Positions 19,581 to 29,348 of a stretch of DNA of 40,683 nt are shown piece by piece. Position 1 is the first letter of the stretch, and each line of letters starts with the position of its first letter. The position numbers and the translations under genes were made by a program. The stretch spans positions 1 to 40,683 of the forward strand of contig JAUCBJ010004315.1 of the NCBI GenBank assembly GCA_032718475.1, written 5' to 3'. The notes beneath the pieces were generated by a model. The model saw only the letters and a list, made by a program, of their open reading frames with translations, searched no databases and was not told the DNA's origin. The stretch comes from Nemertoderma westbladi (taxonomy: Eukaryota > Xenacoelomorpha > Nemertodermatida > Nemertodermatidae).

Positions 19581-20450
19581 ATGTCTGACACAAAGCAAAA
19601 TCTGTCAGACAGTCTCCTAGATACAACCATATGTAACCCAGACAGGAGTGTGGAACGTGTTAGACCGAAGTTCAACTCACCTCCTACTGTAAGAAAGATC
19701 ATTCCCCCAGTAGTAATATCAGAACCTAGGCTGGTCCAACACCGTAGGTCTGTCATAGGCACTAGAGCTCAGGTCAAGCGGGACCAAGAAGCAGCGGAAC
19801 AACAACAACCCGCGAGCCAAGAACTTATTTCTCAACGGCCCGACAGCTCCAGTAGTGAGGATACTGTAGAGCTGACACCCGAGCGCGGAGCAAAGATGAC
19901 GGATGCGGTTTATTCGGATCCCCTTCTCATCCTTCCTGCAGCCGTACTCACTAGGTTATTGATTGCGGTGGAAGAACACCAGATCGATTGGGCGAGAAGT
20001 AAGCGATCAACTAAAGATAGTTATGCGGGATACACAAGGGAAGAACTGAAGTCTATTGTCGAGTCGCAATGGAACTTCCCCGGACCCGGACTCCTGTTTG
20101 ATTTATCAGAAGCTGCCTGGGAAGATATACACAGGATGGGAGTAACCAAGGAAACCATCGATCCAGCTGTGTGGAAGAGGTCCGCAGCCGGATACGTACA
20201 GGGATTCGTAAGCTCTATGGAGCGATTAGAAAAACAACTGTTTCAACAACCCCAAGGACCTCAAGAGCAGGGACAGCTGCTTTATCAAGTTAGAGAAAGA
20301 ATTCTACGAATCAGGCTAATCTTATCGGCCTTTGAGGAGGCTTCTAAAAGAAGACAAGACACGTCGTTGCAAGTTGCCGTAAAGACTTGGTTTCAATGGG
20401 TGAGCCTCCAGGTGCATTGGAACGACTCAGTGGAAAGCCCAGCTGGATGA
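19581..20450 (+). CDS. Gag N-terminal segment of the 17-kb element
   Basis: 289 codons from an ATG in a good context (ACCAACATGT). Residues 1-110 are polar and Ser/Gln-rich. From about 112 the chain is helical (YSDPLLILPAAVLTRLLIAV, later a Gln-rich stretch near 220), ending in LRIRLILSAFEEASKRRQ and a Trp-rich tail before TGA at 20448-20450. I know no domain for it. The next frame, +1 relative to this one, is open from 20404, so the two overlap by 47 nt and were probably one Gag chain, now split by an indel or recoded. Confidence 0.7.
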   Translation: MSDTKQNLSDSLLDTTICNPDRSVERVRPKFNSPPTVRKIIPPVVISEPRLVQHRRSVIGTRAQVKRDQEAAEQQQPASQELISQRPDSSSSEDTVELTPERGAKMTDAVYSDPLLILPAAVLTRLLIAVEEHQIDWARSKRSTKDSYAGYTREELKSIVESQWNFPGPGLLFDLSEAAWEDIHRMGVTKETIDPAVWKRSAAGYVQGFVSSMERLEKQLFQQPQGPQEQGQLLYQVRERILRIRLILSAFEEASKRRQDTSLQVAVKTWFQWVSLQVHWNDSVESPAG

Positions 20451-22005
20451 GCGCTCAACCCATGGAGATTCAACAGACGCTACTTTTTCCCAAGTGGAAA
20501 GTGAAGCGGCGGCAGAGAAGCCGCATAAGAGGGATGCCATTGACATCTATCTGTCGGACTATCAACGTTTTGTAGGAGATGAAGAGTTGAGGAGAAGACT
20601 AGAGGGGCTTAGCCCTAATAGTGAAGGAGCCCAGCGCGTGTTGGACGCAATCGATGTGGATAGGTTAGCTGCGAACCAAGCTAAATTCAATGAAAGCATC
20701 CGCATCGCTAAGGTTCAAGAAGAACAAGTAAAGAAAAAACGTATAGAAGATAGAAAGACAGCGGCAGTGGCAGCAGCAGTGGCAGAGGCAGAAAGAAAAG
20801 CGGCCTTGGCAGCTACAGTGGCAGAAGCAGAAAGAAAAGCGGCTTTGGCAGCTGCAGTGGCAGAAGCAGAAAGAAAAGCGGCTTTGGCAGCTGCAGTGGC
20901 AGAAGCAGAACGAAAGGCGTCTGAAGAGACAACCCAACTAGAGTTGGAAAATCTTCAAGAGAGGCAAGACAACTTCAATAAACAGTTAACAGCTAGTAAT
21001 ATGCAGATGATGAGTCGATCTACTCCCAAAAGACAGGGGTATACATCATCTGAGGAAGGCGATACTACCGATCCTGAAGGCGGAGGAAATCGATCTCGCC
21101 TAAGCAGACGTAAAAGAATGTCCCACCGTCAGAAATTGCCTGATTTGCCTCCAGCTGTTAGAAGGCAACTAGCTAGCACAGATTTAGGTAGTACAGAACC
21201 CACAGACCAAATAATTAAAATAGAAAGACTCCCTACTATAGTAGATGAGCCTGAAATAATTAGGCCTGTTCTTGAAATCACCCCTTCGGTGATAGAGACA
21301 CCTGTACTCCCAGAACCTACCTTTAAATTCCCTTTACACAGCACCAAATTATCTGTGCCTAGAGGAACAGCCCCTGAAACAGTGTCGGTCCTGGACTCCG
21401 AGCGAAATATAAAGGATATATCGCCCGTAGTCCCTCGTCTGCCCGCTACGACAGTGGCGGATCCCGCTTCGGCGGTTGATTGGGTAGACGAGAGACGGCG
21501 GGGGATGGATATTCTCCTCGGAAAGATGGAGGAGAATCGAGTGCGCTCCTCCCAACAGGTCCGAGTGTTAGAAGGGACTGTTCAACAGTTAAAGGGAACC
21601 GTAAAGGAAAGTAGGTTAGAGTTGCAAGAAGTGCAGCAAAGTATCGCGCTAGAACGCGATAAATTAGTAAATTTACAAAAGGGTATACCACCACCCCCGG
21701 TAACAATGTGTCAACCTGTTAAGTCTGAAGTATCTCATGCGCAAGGTGTGGAGCCTACACGCATATATACTGCTAGCGAAGTAGAAACTCCTATAGTGAA
21801 CCCTATTAAGGGTCATTATAGACATGTTGATAATGATATTCCCTATAGACCTGATCATAATCCGAGAAATTTATATACCGATACCTCGATATTAAATAAC
21901 TCGATGGCCCAAGAAAGTTTTACGCGTCAAATGGCTAGAACCGAAGCCCGGCAAGCGGTAAAGGTGGGAGAGATCGTCAAGTTCAATGGAGATGAGATGA
22001 AATAG
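20404..22005 (+). CDS. Gag coiled-coil segment
   Basis: The frame is open from 20404; the first in-frame ATG is 20494. It continues Gag after a +1 shift. It contains a strongly helical stretch with four 13-residue repeats of AAVAEAERKAALA type (39-bp DNA units from 20779), a Pro-rich linker, and a second coiled coil near 21480-21680. It ends at TAG 22003-22005 just as the conserved Gag core begins (VKFNGDEMK). The following 84 nt are open in the same frame, so TAG is a lone in-frame nonsense codon. Confidence 0.75.
   Translation, partial: ASRCIGTTQWKAQLDERSTHGDSTDATFSQVESEAAAEKPHKRDAIDIYLSDYQRFVGDEELRRRLEGLSPNSEGAQRVLDAIDVDRLAANQAKFNESIRIAKVQEEQVKKKRIEDRKTAAVAAAVAEAERKAALAATVAEAERKAALAAAVAEAERKAALAAAVAEAERKASEETTQLELENLQERQDNFNKQLTASNMQMMSRSTPKRQGYTSSEEGDTTDPEGGGNRSRLSRRKRMSHRQKLPDLPPAVRRQLASTDLGSTEPTDQIIKIERLPTIVDEPEIIRPVLEITPSVIETPVLPEPTFKFPLHSTKLSVPRGTAPETVSVLDSERNIKDISPVVPRLPATTVADPASAVDWVDERRRGMDILLGKMEENRVRSSQQVRVLEGTVQQLKGTVKESRLELQEVQQSIALERDKLVNLQKGIPPPPVTMCQPVKSEVSHAQGVEPTRIYTASEVETPIVNPIKGHYRHVDNDIPYRPDHNPRNLYTDTSILNNSMAQESFTRQMARTEARQAVKVGEIVKFNGDEMK
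20779..20930 (+). repeat. 39-bp tandem repeat encoding Ala/Glu coiled coil
   Basis: Units start at 20779, 20818, 20857 and 20896, each coding for 13 residues (VAEAERKAALAAA). The second and third are identical apart from one or two bases, so homogenisation was recent. Confidence 0.88.
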
Positions 22006-22422
22006 TTACCTTTTAATGAATATTATAAAGATAACATACAGAACTCTGTACTATCTAATGGAGAGAAACTTAGATTCCTCATCGAGTGCTTGGAAGGATC
22101 TCCCAAGTTAATGGCGTTAAAGTTTATTGGACATCCAGACGGATTAAGACAAGTTTGGGATACACTAAACATCAGGTATGGTAATAGGAATAACATAGCT
22201 GGGTATTTGTATGCAAAGTTGGTAGCGCCCCGAAAGTTTATTAGCAGCGGGATTATAGAGTTTTCCGATGAGATTCAGGAGATCTGCCGACAATTAGATT
22301 GGCTAGGTAAGTCTCATGAGTATCAGAGTGCTATGGTTATTAGGGCAGTGGCTTCTACTTTACCAAAGGGCGGAGTAGGTACACGCTGGGACAAGAAAGT
22401 GTTATATATGATGGAACAATAA
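22006..22422 (+). CDS. Gag core segment, DUF1759-like
   Basis: Same frame as the preceding segment, after its TAG. The first in-frame ATG is 22090. It encodes KLRFLIECLEGSPKLMAL, then a tryptophan-containing stretch ending LNIRYGNRNNIAGYLYAKL. This matches the conserved helical Gag core of BEL/Pao elements (a glycine-containing assembly motif followed by the YG box). It stops at TAA 22420-22422, and the frame shifts within the next 15 nt to join the pol-bearing frame. Confidence 0.75.
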   Translation, partial: LPFNEYYKDNIQNSVLSNGEKLRFLIECLEGSPKLMALKFIGHPDGLRQVWDTLNIRYGNRNNIAGYLYAKLVAPRKFISSGIIEFSDEIQEICRQLDWLGKSHEYQSAMVIRAVASTLPKGGVGTRWDKKVLYMMEQ

Positions 22423-22436
22423 CAAGAGACCCTACC

Positions 22437-24701
22437 ATGACTGATCTCATGTCATTCTTGGATGGCGAAGTGAAATTACAGCTCATAAAGCAGTCCAGAG
22501 AAAAGACACCGGAAAACAAGGTAAGTGAGAAACCCGTCTCTAGGAGAAAGGTAACACCAGTGTGTTATACAGACGACGGCGAAAGCCAGACTTCTCAAGG
22601 AGAGGATAGCGGGAAAGACACTGAAAGATCTTATTATGTCAATAAAACGCCTAAAGACCAGGTAAGTAAATTCAAGTCTCGAACCAATGACAGGAGAGAA
22701 CAGGTAAGAAAAACTCCTCCTACGTCTCCCAAGAGAATTCAGGTGAGAAAGCCCAAAGAAAGAACGAGTGTGCACAATGTTACTCAAAATAAGGTAAGTA
22801 ACATCAAACCGAAATGTGCGCTATGTGACGGGACTCGCCGTTTGAATATGTGTGATGAATTCCTGAAGAAATCATTAGCGGAGAGACGGGAAGTCATGTG
22901 GGATAAGCAGTTATGTTATAATTGCCTCAGACAAGGACACCAACGGCGAACCTGTTACTCCGACACAAGGTGTGCAAAGTGCGGTGCGAAACATCATATC
23001 TTGTTGCACACTGAATTCGAGCGAAATAGTCCGAGTCAGGTAAGTGATTCCGAACTACATGTCCAATTCAGTGATGTGAACGACACTGATCAATCTGAGA
23101 TGGAAGGATTCTATACGGACGAGTTCTCCGACGAAAACGAATCCTGTTACATGATAAATACCGCAGTGTATCGAGCACTCACGTATGAAAAAGATACAGA
23201 CAGCGACCTCACCCTAACTACTTCTGATCGACAACCATCTTGGAAAGCGCCATCTTCCAATGTAGGAATCCGAGAATTTCCTGTAGTACAGGTAAGGGTC
23301 CACGGACCTAAAAGGAGTTATGTAGTGAACGCCCTCCTTGACTCCGGTAGTACAGGAACATTCATCGACAAAGAACTAGCCGAAGACATCTTTGCTGGAC
23401 AACCCAAGTTCCGAACTAAGCTAAACATATCAGGAATTATGCAGGTTTGGAAATCTACAGTAATCGCGGATTATTATGTAGGTGCGTTGTCCACCCCCCA
23501 GGATGAACTAGGAGAACATAGTATAAGGTCAGTAAAAATGGTGGCGATAAAGAACTTCGCTACCACTCAAGTGGAACCTTATAACTGGGATGAGGACGAT
23601 TTCACCCAGCAGCTGGAAATACCTAGATTCAACACCAATTACCCTGGAGTGCAAATACTCATCGGTCAAAACGCGCATGAAGCGCTCGAGACATTGGAGA
23701 AACGGCCCGCTCAACCGCAACCACTACAAGCTTATGCGGGAAGAACTAGAGTGGGTTGGTACTTTACTGGCCCTTCCCGTAGAACTCTCATGGAAAGATT
23801 ACCGAAAGACCAGGTATGTCAAGTGAGAGAATGGGAAATCGAGGGCAGTGAGTTAGATGATCTAACTGAGGGAACACCATACTCCTCAGATAATGACGAT
23901 GTCCACCAACTTTTCAATGAGGAGAATACCATCGATCTCCTTAAGGAAAACGAGACTTGGCAAAACCAAGTGAACTTATGTCAGCTCCTTCTTCCATCAG
24001 AACGAGACGACTATAACGACGAACTTAATGACGTCATTGAACGATATAATGCCAAGACTCGGGATGAACATGCCGTACGATTCTTTACTCAAGAGGCTGT
24101 AGAGCCCAATTCCTACGATAAGGCCCTATCGGTAGAGGAAGAAAGAGCCAAGCAGATCCAAGAGACAACTACACGTTTTCTTAAAGATCAAGGTAGATAT
24201 GAGATCGGGCTACCTTTCCGAAAGCGAGAACCAAAGTTCGTAAACAACAGACCCTTGGCGGAGAAAAGAATTGCTCAACTACATCGACGCCTTACGGCAA
24301 ATTCTTCAGCTAAAGAAATGTATCAAACACAATTGAAGAAATTTATTAGCAAGGGATATGCGGAGCTAGTACCGGAAGAAACACCTATAACTGAGAGAAC
24401 GTATTATTTAACTCACCATTATGTTCCCAAACCCGGTAAACCCCATGAAGTACGAGTGGTGTTTGACGGCTCCGCCCTCTATATGGGCCAATCCCTTAAT
24501 TCTGAATTGCTACCCGGACCCAACTTACTCCAATCATTGTTGGGAATACTTTTAAGATTAAGACAATATTGCATTGCTTTCGCCTCAGATATAGAAGGCA
24601 TGTTCTTACAAGTCAAACGCTGGATAAGGATCAAGATAGCCTACGATTTCTGTGGTGGCCTGAAGGAGACCTCAACCAGAAACCGGTGGAGTACTGGATG
24701 A
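22437..24701 (+). CDS. Gag zinc knuckles, protease and RT front half
   Basis: 754 codons from ATG 22437. The chain continues Gag (MTDLMSFLDGEVKLQL). A zinc cluster starts at residue 127 (CALCDG), with CYNCLRQGHQRRTC at 160-173 (CX2CX4HX4C) and CAKCGAKHH after it. An acidic linker follows. The aspartic protease has catalytic LLDSGSTGTFID near residue 302 and extends through IQILIG-like sequence near 410. The BEL/Pao RT front half follows: YLTHHYVPKPGK, VRVVFDGSA, SLNSELLPGPNLLQSLL and the first catalytic Asp in FASDIEGMF (Asp at 24588). The frame is lost about 25 nt after that Asp, and residues from there to TGA 24701 are out of frame. RT is therefore cut between its catalytic motifs. Eight splice-donor-like words lie in this segment. 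Confidence 0.88.
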   Translation: MTDLMSFLDGEVKLQLIKQSREKTPENKVSEKPVSRRKVTPVCYTDDGESQTSQGEDSGKDTERSYYVNKTPKDQVSKFKSRTNDRREQVRKTPPTSPKRIQVRKPKERTSVHNVTQNKVSNIKPKCALCDGTRRLNMCDEFLKKSLAERREVMWDKQLCYNCLRQGHQRRTCYSDTRCAKCGAKHHILLHTEFERNSPSQVSDSELHVQFSDVNDTDQSEMEGFYTDEFSDENESCYMINTAVYRALTYEKDTDSDLTLTTSDRQPSWKAPSSNVGIREFPVVQVRVHGPKRSYVVNALLDSGSTGTFIDKELAEDIFAGQPKFRTKLNISGIMQVWKSTVIADYYVGALSTPQDELGEHSIRSVKMVAIKNFATTQVEPYNWDEDDFTQQLEIPRFNTNYPGVQILIGQNAHEALETLEKRPAQPQPLQAYAGRTRVGWYFTGPSRRTLMERLPKDQVCQVREWEIEGSELDDLTEGTPYSSDNDDVHQLFNEENTIDLLKENETWQNQVNLCQLLLPSERDDYNDELNDVIERYNAKTRDEHAVRFFTQEAVEPNSYDKALSVEEERAKQIQETTTRFLKDQGRYEIGLPFRKREPKFVNNRPLAEKRIAQLHRRLTANSSAKEMYQTQLKKFISKGYAELVPEETPITERTYYLTHHYVPKPGKPHEVRVVFDGSALYMGQSLNSELLPGPNLLQSLLGILLRLRQYCIAFASDIEGMFLQVKRWIRIKIAYDFCGGLKETSTRNRWSTG

Positions 24702-27700
24702 CCATCCAAGCTTTTGGGATAATCTCGAGCCCTTCAAACGCCTGTTCCGTAGTGCGCACCACTGCGGATGACAACCGAGACGCCTTCTCTAAAGAGGTGA
24801 TTGACAACATCAAGAGAGATATATACATGGACGACAATCTAAAGTCCCTTCCATCAGTCGAAGAAGCCATTGATGTCGCTAAAGGAACGGTAGAGTGCTT
24901 AAAAAGAGGTGGATTTCGATTAACTAAATTCACCAGCAACTCCCGTGAGTTTCTGGAGTCGATCCCGGTAGAAGATCGAGGAGCAAAAGACCTGGATCTA
25001 ATAAAAGATGATCTCCCAGAAACTAAGACCCTTGGTTTGAAATGGGACACCGAAAGAGATATCCTGTTTTTTCAACTAAAACAGCGCGATAATCCAGTTC
25101 GGACTAAACGGATTTGTTTAAGTATCCTGAGCACTTATTTCGATCCATTGGGATTTATTAGCCCAGTTATATTGATTGCTCGGAGTTTAGTACAACAAAT
25201 GTGGCTTGAAAACCACTCATGGGACGATCCACTCAAGGGAGAGTTGTTAAAGAAGTGGATGAAATGGGAAGATTCTCTACCAGCCATCGAGAACTTTATA
25301 ATTTCCCATTCATATTTTGGTCATGTTCTCCCTACGTATTCCTATCAACTCCATGTGTTTGGAGACGCCAGCGATATGGGAATAGGTATAGTAGCCTACC
25401 TAAGGGTGGAAACTCCAGACGGAATCAAAGTTGCCTTGGTTACTTCTAAGGCATTGATAAACAACAAGTTGAAAGTTCCTCGAGCGGAGTTAAAAGCGGC
25501 TCTATACGCTACAGCCATCGGCCGGAATGTAACAGAACAGATCGACTATCCACTGGAGAAAACTGTCTATTGGACTGACGCTTTACTCGTGTTGGAGTAT
25601 ATAACCAATGAAGTCTGTCAGTTCAGCGTCTTCGTTACCAACAGAGTAGCTATTATACTCAGTCGCACAATGATGGATCAATGGAGACATTGCCCCGGAA
25701 CGATTAACCCAGCAGATATCGCCTCCAGGGGAGCAACTCCACAAGAACTGGTAGATACTCCAGACTGGCTAGGTGGACCCGACTTCCTCTACAAAGAAGA
25801 AGAAGAATGGCCTCCTCATCTTACTACCACAGAGATTAGACAGGCCAAGGGAGCGGAGAAAGTCAAACCTAAAACTCGGGCGAGTAAATCGAAGTTATTC
25901 AAACCTATGGTGGATCTGTCTGTACTACATACTTCCGGAGATGACGCTTTGGATCAGAAATCCACAGCCACAAATAAACTTGTGGAAATCCGTGATAAGG
26001 ATTGGAAATCTGGAATACCAGACGTCTCGCAAGGACTCTCACCTCTTCTGCAGAGAGCGATATATCACTACAGTTCCTGGAATCGGCTCTGTAAGGCCGT
26101 TACATATTTAAAGAGATGTTTTCACCATCACTACTCCGGGATGAAGGCCAAAGGTGATACCGCTCCAATAACATCAGTGCAGGTCCATGTTATTAAAGAT
26201 CTTCCCAAATATAAGATACCCGACAGGTTTCTGAAGGAGAAGATCAGTTATCAGGAGCATGAAGAAACCAACAAGCAGATGCTGAGACTCCTGCAATGCT
26301 ATGAAGATTCCGATAAGTATTTCCTGTTGTTGAGAAATCCACAGATGCGCTTAAGGGATCGTTTCTCTAGCACAATGATAGATGGGTTGATACGTGTTGG
26401 AGGAAGATTAACGAATGCTCCACTATCCTTTGACACTAAGTTTCCCATACTTATTAGAAATCTTGAAATACAAGTCAAGATGATTGTAGACGTTCACAGC
26501 AAACTTTATCATGCTGGTAGGGAACGAGTTCTTAGCGAAATTCGAACTCGCTATTATTTTTATAAACCCTGTAGAGCTCTGAACCAAGTTCTTAGGAACT
26601 GCATACCCTGTAGGAAAGCATTCAGTAGGCCTTTAACACAGCGAGAGGCAGAATTACCTAGGGAACGAGTAAGCTTCTATGAACCACCCTTTACTAATAC
26701 CGGTGTGGATTTATTTGGTCCCATTGAAGTATATCGTGCTAGGACTATAGTCAAGAGATGGTGTGTCATCTTTGTTTGTATGACTTGTAGAGCTATCCAT
26801 CTCGACATGGTGAACGATTTATCTACCAACAGCTTTCTATTAAGCTTACGACGACAGATCGCTCGCTTTGGCACTAGTAACACGATGAGATCTGATAATG
26901 GAACAAACTTCATTGGTGCCAACAATGAAATCAAAGCTTACGTCAAAGATTGGAACCAAAGACAGGTGGACGATCAGCTACGAGTAACAGCGTCTAGCTG
27001 GACCTTCAACGCCGCCGACGCCCCTTGGTGGGGAGGAAGTTGGGAGAGATTAATAAGAAGTGTGAAGACAGCATTTCACTTTATAGTACCTTGCCGCGCG
27101 TATCTCACCGACGAACTTTTGCGGACGTTAATGGAGGAAATCGCCGCCTATCTCAACGAGAGACCACTTATGCCAGTCTCATCGAGTCCCGATTCCCTGG
27201 AAGCGCTAACACCCGCGCATTTCCTACTAAAGAAACCTGTAGCCATGCTCCCACAATCGGAAATCACAGACGGAGGCGAATACTGCCAGCAAACTTGGCA
27301 ACTCATGCAGTTGTTATCCCGTCGTTTCGCTGACCATTTCGAAAAACATTATCTGCCCACGCTACAACTTCGAACTAAGTGGTTTGCGCAGCAAGAAAAC
27401 GTCAGCGCTGGAGACATGGTTCTTATTGTGGATGTAGATCTTCCACGTAAGTGGTGGCAGACAGGTCGTATCATCGAGACTCACATCTCGGATGACGGTT
27501 TGGTGCGATCGGTAGAACTCGTCGTCATGCGACGTAACTTCAAGAAACCGGGAATTGTCTTCGAGACGCAGCAGCTCAATCGCCCAGTTGGTCGCTTATG
27601 TTTACTGGAAAGAGACAGAGAACTCTCCGGAAACTATGGGAGGCAAGATACTCTTCCCACGACCACCTCCCTAATCCAACAAACATCTAGGGACTCCCCA

Positions 27701-27706
27701 GCTTAG
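24569..27706 (+). CDS. RT back half, RNase H, integrase of the BEL/Pao element
   Basis: Frame -1 relative to the preceding segment. The true protein begins about 24615, and the first 15 residues are out-of-frame. Domains in order: RT with LRFLWW, the fingers/palm sequence and YMDD (24824-24835, the second catalytic pair). RNase H with FGDASDMG (Asp 25364), PRAELKAA (Glu 25487) and WTDALLVLEY (Asp 25577), then NPADIASRG. Integrase zinc-binding HHCC (VHSKLYHAG to CIPC), then the catalytic triad in TGVDLFGP (Asp 26708), RSDNGTNF (Asp 26894) and WGGSWERL (Glu 27044). A C-terminal DUF5641-like domain includes GDMVLIVDVDLPRKWW. It is intact from RT palm to stop codon. A separate start is unlikely; it was part of one Gag-Pol polyprotein. 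Confidence 0.92.
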   Translation: MHCFRLRYRRHVLTSQTLDKDQDSLRFLWWPEGDLNQKPVEYWMTIQAFGIISSPSNACSVVRTTADDNRDAFSKEVIDNIKRDIYMDDNLKSLPSVEEAIDVAKGTVECLKRGGFRLTKFTSNSREFLESIPVEDRGAKDLDLIKDDLPETKTLGLKWDTERDILFFQLKQRDNPVRTKRICLSILSTYFDPLGFISPVILIARSLVQQMWLENHSWDDPLKGELLKKWMKWEDSLPAIENFIISHSYFGHVLPTYSYQLHVFGDASDMGIGIVAYLRVETPDGIKVALVTSKALINNKLKVPRAELKAALYATAIGRNVTEQIDYPLEKTVYWTDALLVLEYITNEVCQFSVFVTNRVAIILSRTMMDQWRHCPGTINPADIASRGATPQELVDTPDWLGGPDFLYKEEEEWPPHLTTTEIRQAKGAEKVKPKTRASKSKLFKPMVDLSVLHTSGDDALDQKSTATNKLVEIRDKDWKSGIPDVSQGLSPLLQRAIYHYSSWNRLCKAVTYLKRCFHHHYSGMKAKGDTAPITSVQVHVIKDLPKYKIPDRFLKEKISYQEHEETNKQMLRLLQCYEDSDKYFLLLRNPQMRLRDRFSSTMIDGLIRVGGRLTNAPLSFDTKFPILIRNLEIQVKMIVDVHSKLYHAGRERVLSEIRTRYYFYKPCRALNQVLRNCIPCRKAFSRPLTQREAELPRERVSFYEPPFTNTGVDLFGPIEVYRARTIVKRWCVIFVCMTCRAIHLDMVNDLSTNSFLLSLRRQIARFGTSNTMRSDNGTNFIGANNEIKAYVKDWNQRQVDDQLRVTASSWTFNAADAPWWGGSWERLIRSVKTAFHFIVPCRAYLTDELLRTLMEEIAAYLNERPLMPVSSSPDSLEALTPAHFLLKKPVAMLPQSEITDGGEYCQQTWQLMQLLSRRFADHFEKHYLPTLQLRTKWFAQQENVSAGDMVLIVDVDLPRKWWQTGRIIETHISDDGLVRSVELVVMRRNFKKPGIVFETQQLNRPVGRLCLLERDRELSGNYGRQDTLPTTTSLIQQTSRDSPA

Positions 27707-29348
27707 TAGCATATGGAGTGGGTGTGTGACCATATTATTTTATATTCTTATTATTTTATATTTATGTATATATTATTATGTAATTTTATTATAATCGTTT
27801 TATTTAATTTTATTTAGTAGCATGTTATTTTAGCGATTATTTAGTAGATTAGTGCAATATATTCGCGTTTATTACGTAATTACTTATATTATATATTTAG
27901 TGCGACGGCGAGAAACAATTCTTTTTCTCTTTCCTTGCTGCCCGTATTACATTACGAATACGTAACTACAGTAAGATGAAATGTCCGTACTTATTAAAGT
28001 ACAATAAAGCCACTACTATATTCAAGTATTATTGGTAGGCAGAGTATTAGGAATGCAAAGTTCAGATCCTCGTGTCTCGGCTAAACCAAGCTCTGGGTAG
28101 ACCTTGGAAACGACTTGCCTCTTCACACTGACATTGCTTCGTGCGATATTGCTCTCATACCGTATATTAAATAATACATATAGTAGCGTGATGTCCCTTT
28201 AACAGTAGCGTATAACGCAAAATAAATCTGTTAAACCCTTTGACCATCTGCAATTCTAGTCGATTAAGATATCGCGGCACCCACCGATATACTTGAAAGA
28301 CAAAATTCTAGAATCAGTGGTTAACGTCCCCAGACAAGTTCTGGAATAAACTGGTGCCCATCCTAAATATTAATTATTAATATTTACAAAATCTGTCAAA
28401 TATCAGATCCTTTAAAATTCTAGTCGATTAAGATATCGTAGCACTTACCGATACTCTTAAAAGGACAAAATTCCTAGAATCAAGGATCCCAGTCCCCAGA
28501 CACGTTCTGGAATAAAATTGTGTCTATTTTAATATTAAATAATAAAATTTACGGGAATAAATTTAAATTCATATATTTCAATGAATTTAATAAATTGTCA
28601 TTTTATACAATTTATAACATTCCCAAAATTCCATTAATTAATAGATCATGGGAGCGGAGATTCACTCTATTAAGTGTATTTGTGTGCGAGAATCTCCAAT
28701 ATATAGTCAATAGCCGATAAAATTCATAAAATCATATATGGAGAGGATATTGACAATTAAAGAATTACTATTAAATAGCATCCCAGATCTGTATGCATGA
28801 GAATTACCCTAATTCTACCGCTAGCTTTCCATAATGTCACCATGGCAACAACCACGCTAGAATTAGAAGTGATTTAAAAGAACAATAGAAAGCTTGCCCC
28901 ATTGAATAGCATAGTGAATAAATAGCGCACTGCTAGTATCCAAGGATACATAATAAATACAGTGACATTCTGGAAGGCACTTGACTAACGGACAAATGAC
29001 CCGAATGTGTGATAGAATGTGTACCATTTGTGACAGTTACGTGGAATTTGTGCGTTTGTAGGTGAATGTTACTACTAAGGTGTGTTTACAGTAGCGAGTC
29101 GCAATTGTGAAAGTAGCCCTAACTCTCCAGTAAGAACCTGAAGTATATCTAAGCCTTTGGGACGGACGGTGGAGTGACTTGTGCTGGTTGTTGTAGTCGT
29201 TGTGCAGCTACGACGTTGGCGATAGGCACATCGACGAAAATACACCAGCGCTGAGGATCTCGCATTGTCCGGGGGCAGAGAGGGGTAGGCAGCGACGCCT
29301 GCTCGCCTAAATATAAACTCATAATATGGATAAACTTATATAGCAAAT
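27707..29348 (+). other. Non-coding gap between integrase and ORF3
   Basis: 1.64 kb, AT-rich at first (27730-27900), then containing the 164-bp tandem duplication. TTTACAG at 29085-29091 could serve as a splice acceptor ahead of ORF3, but that is only a sequence match. No coding frame recognised. Confidence 0.55.
28252..28560 (+). repeat. 164-bp tandem duplication after pol
   Basis: Two units, each starting AATTCTAGTCGATTAAGATA (28252 and 28416) and ending with GTTCTGGAATAAA and an AT-rich tail. They share blocks such as CCCCAGACA and have diverged by scattered changes and small indels. Confidence 0.85.

Noticed and set aside
28070-28130. Possible tRNA gene
   Set aside because: No consistent cloverleaf or CCA-adjacent stem could be drawn.
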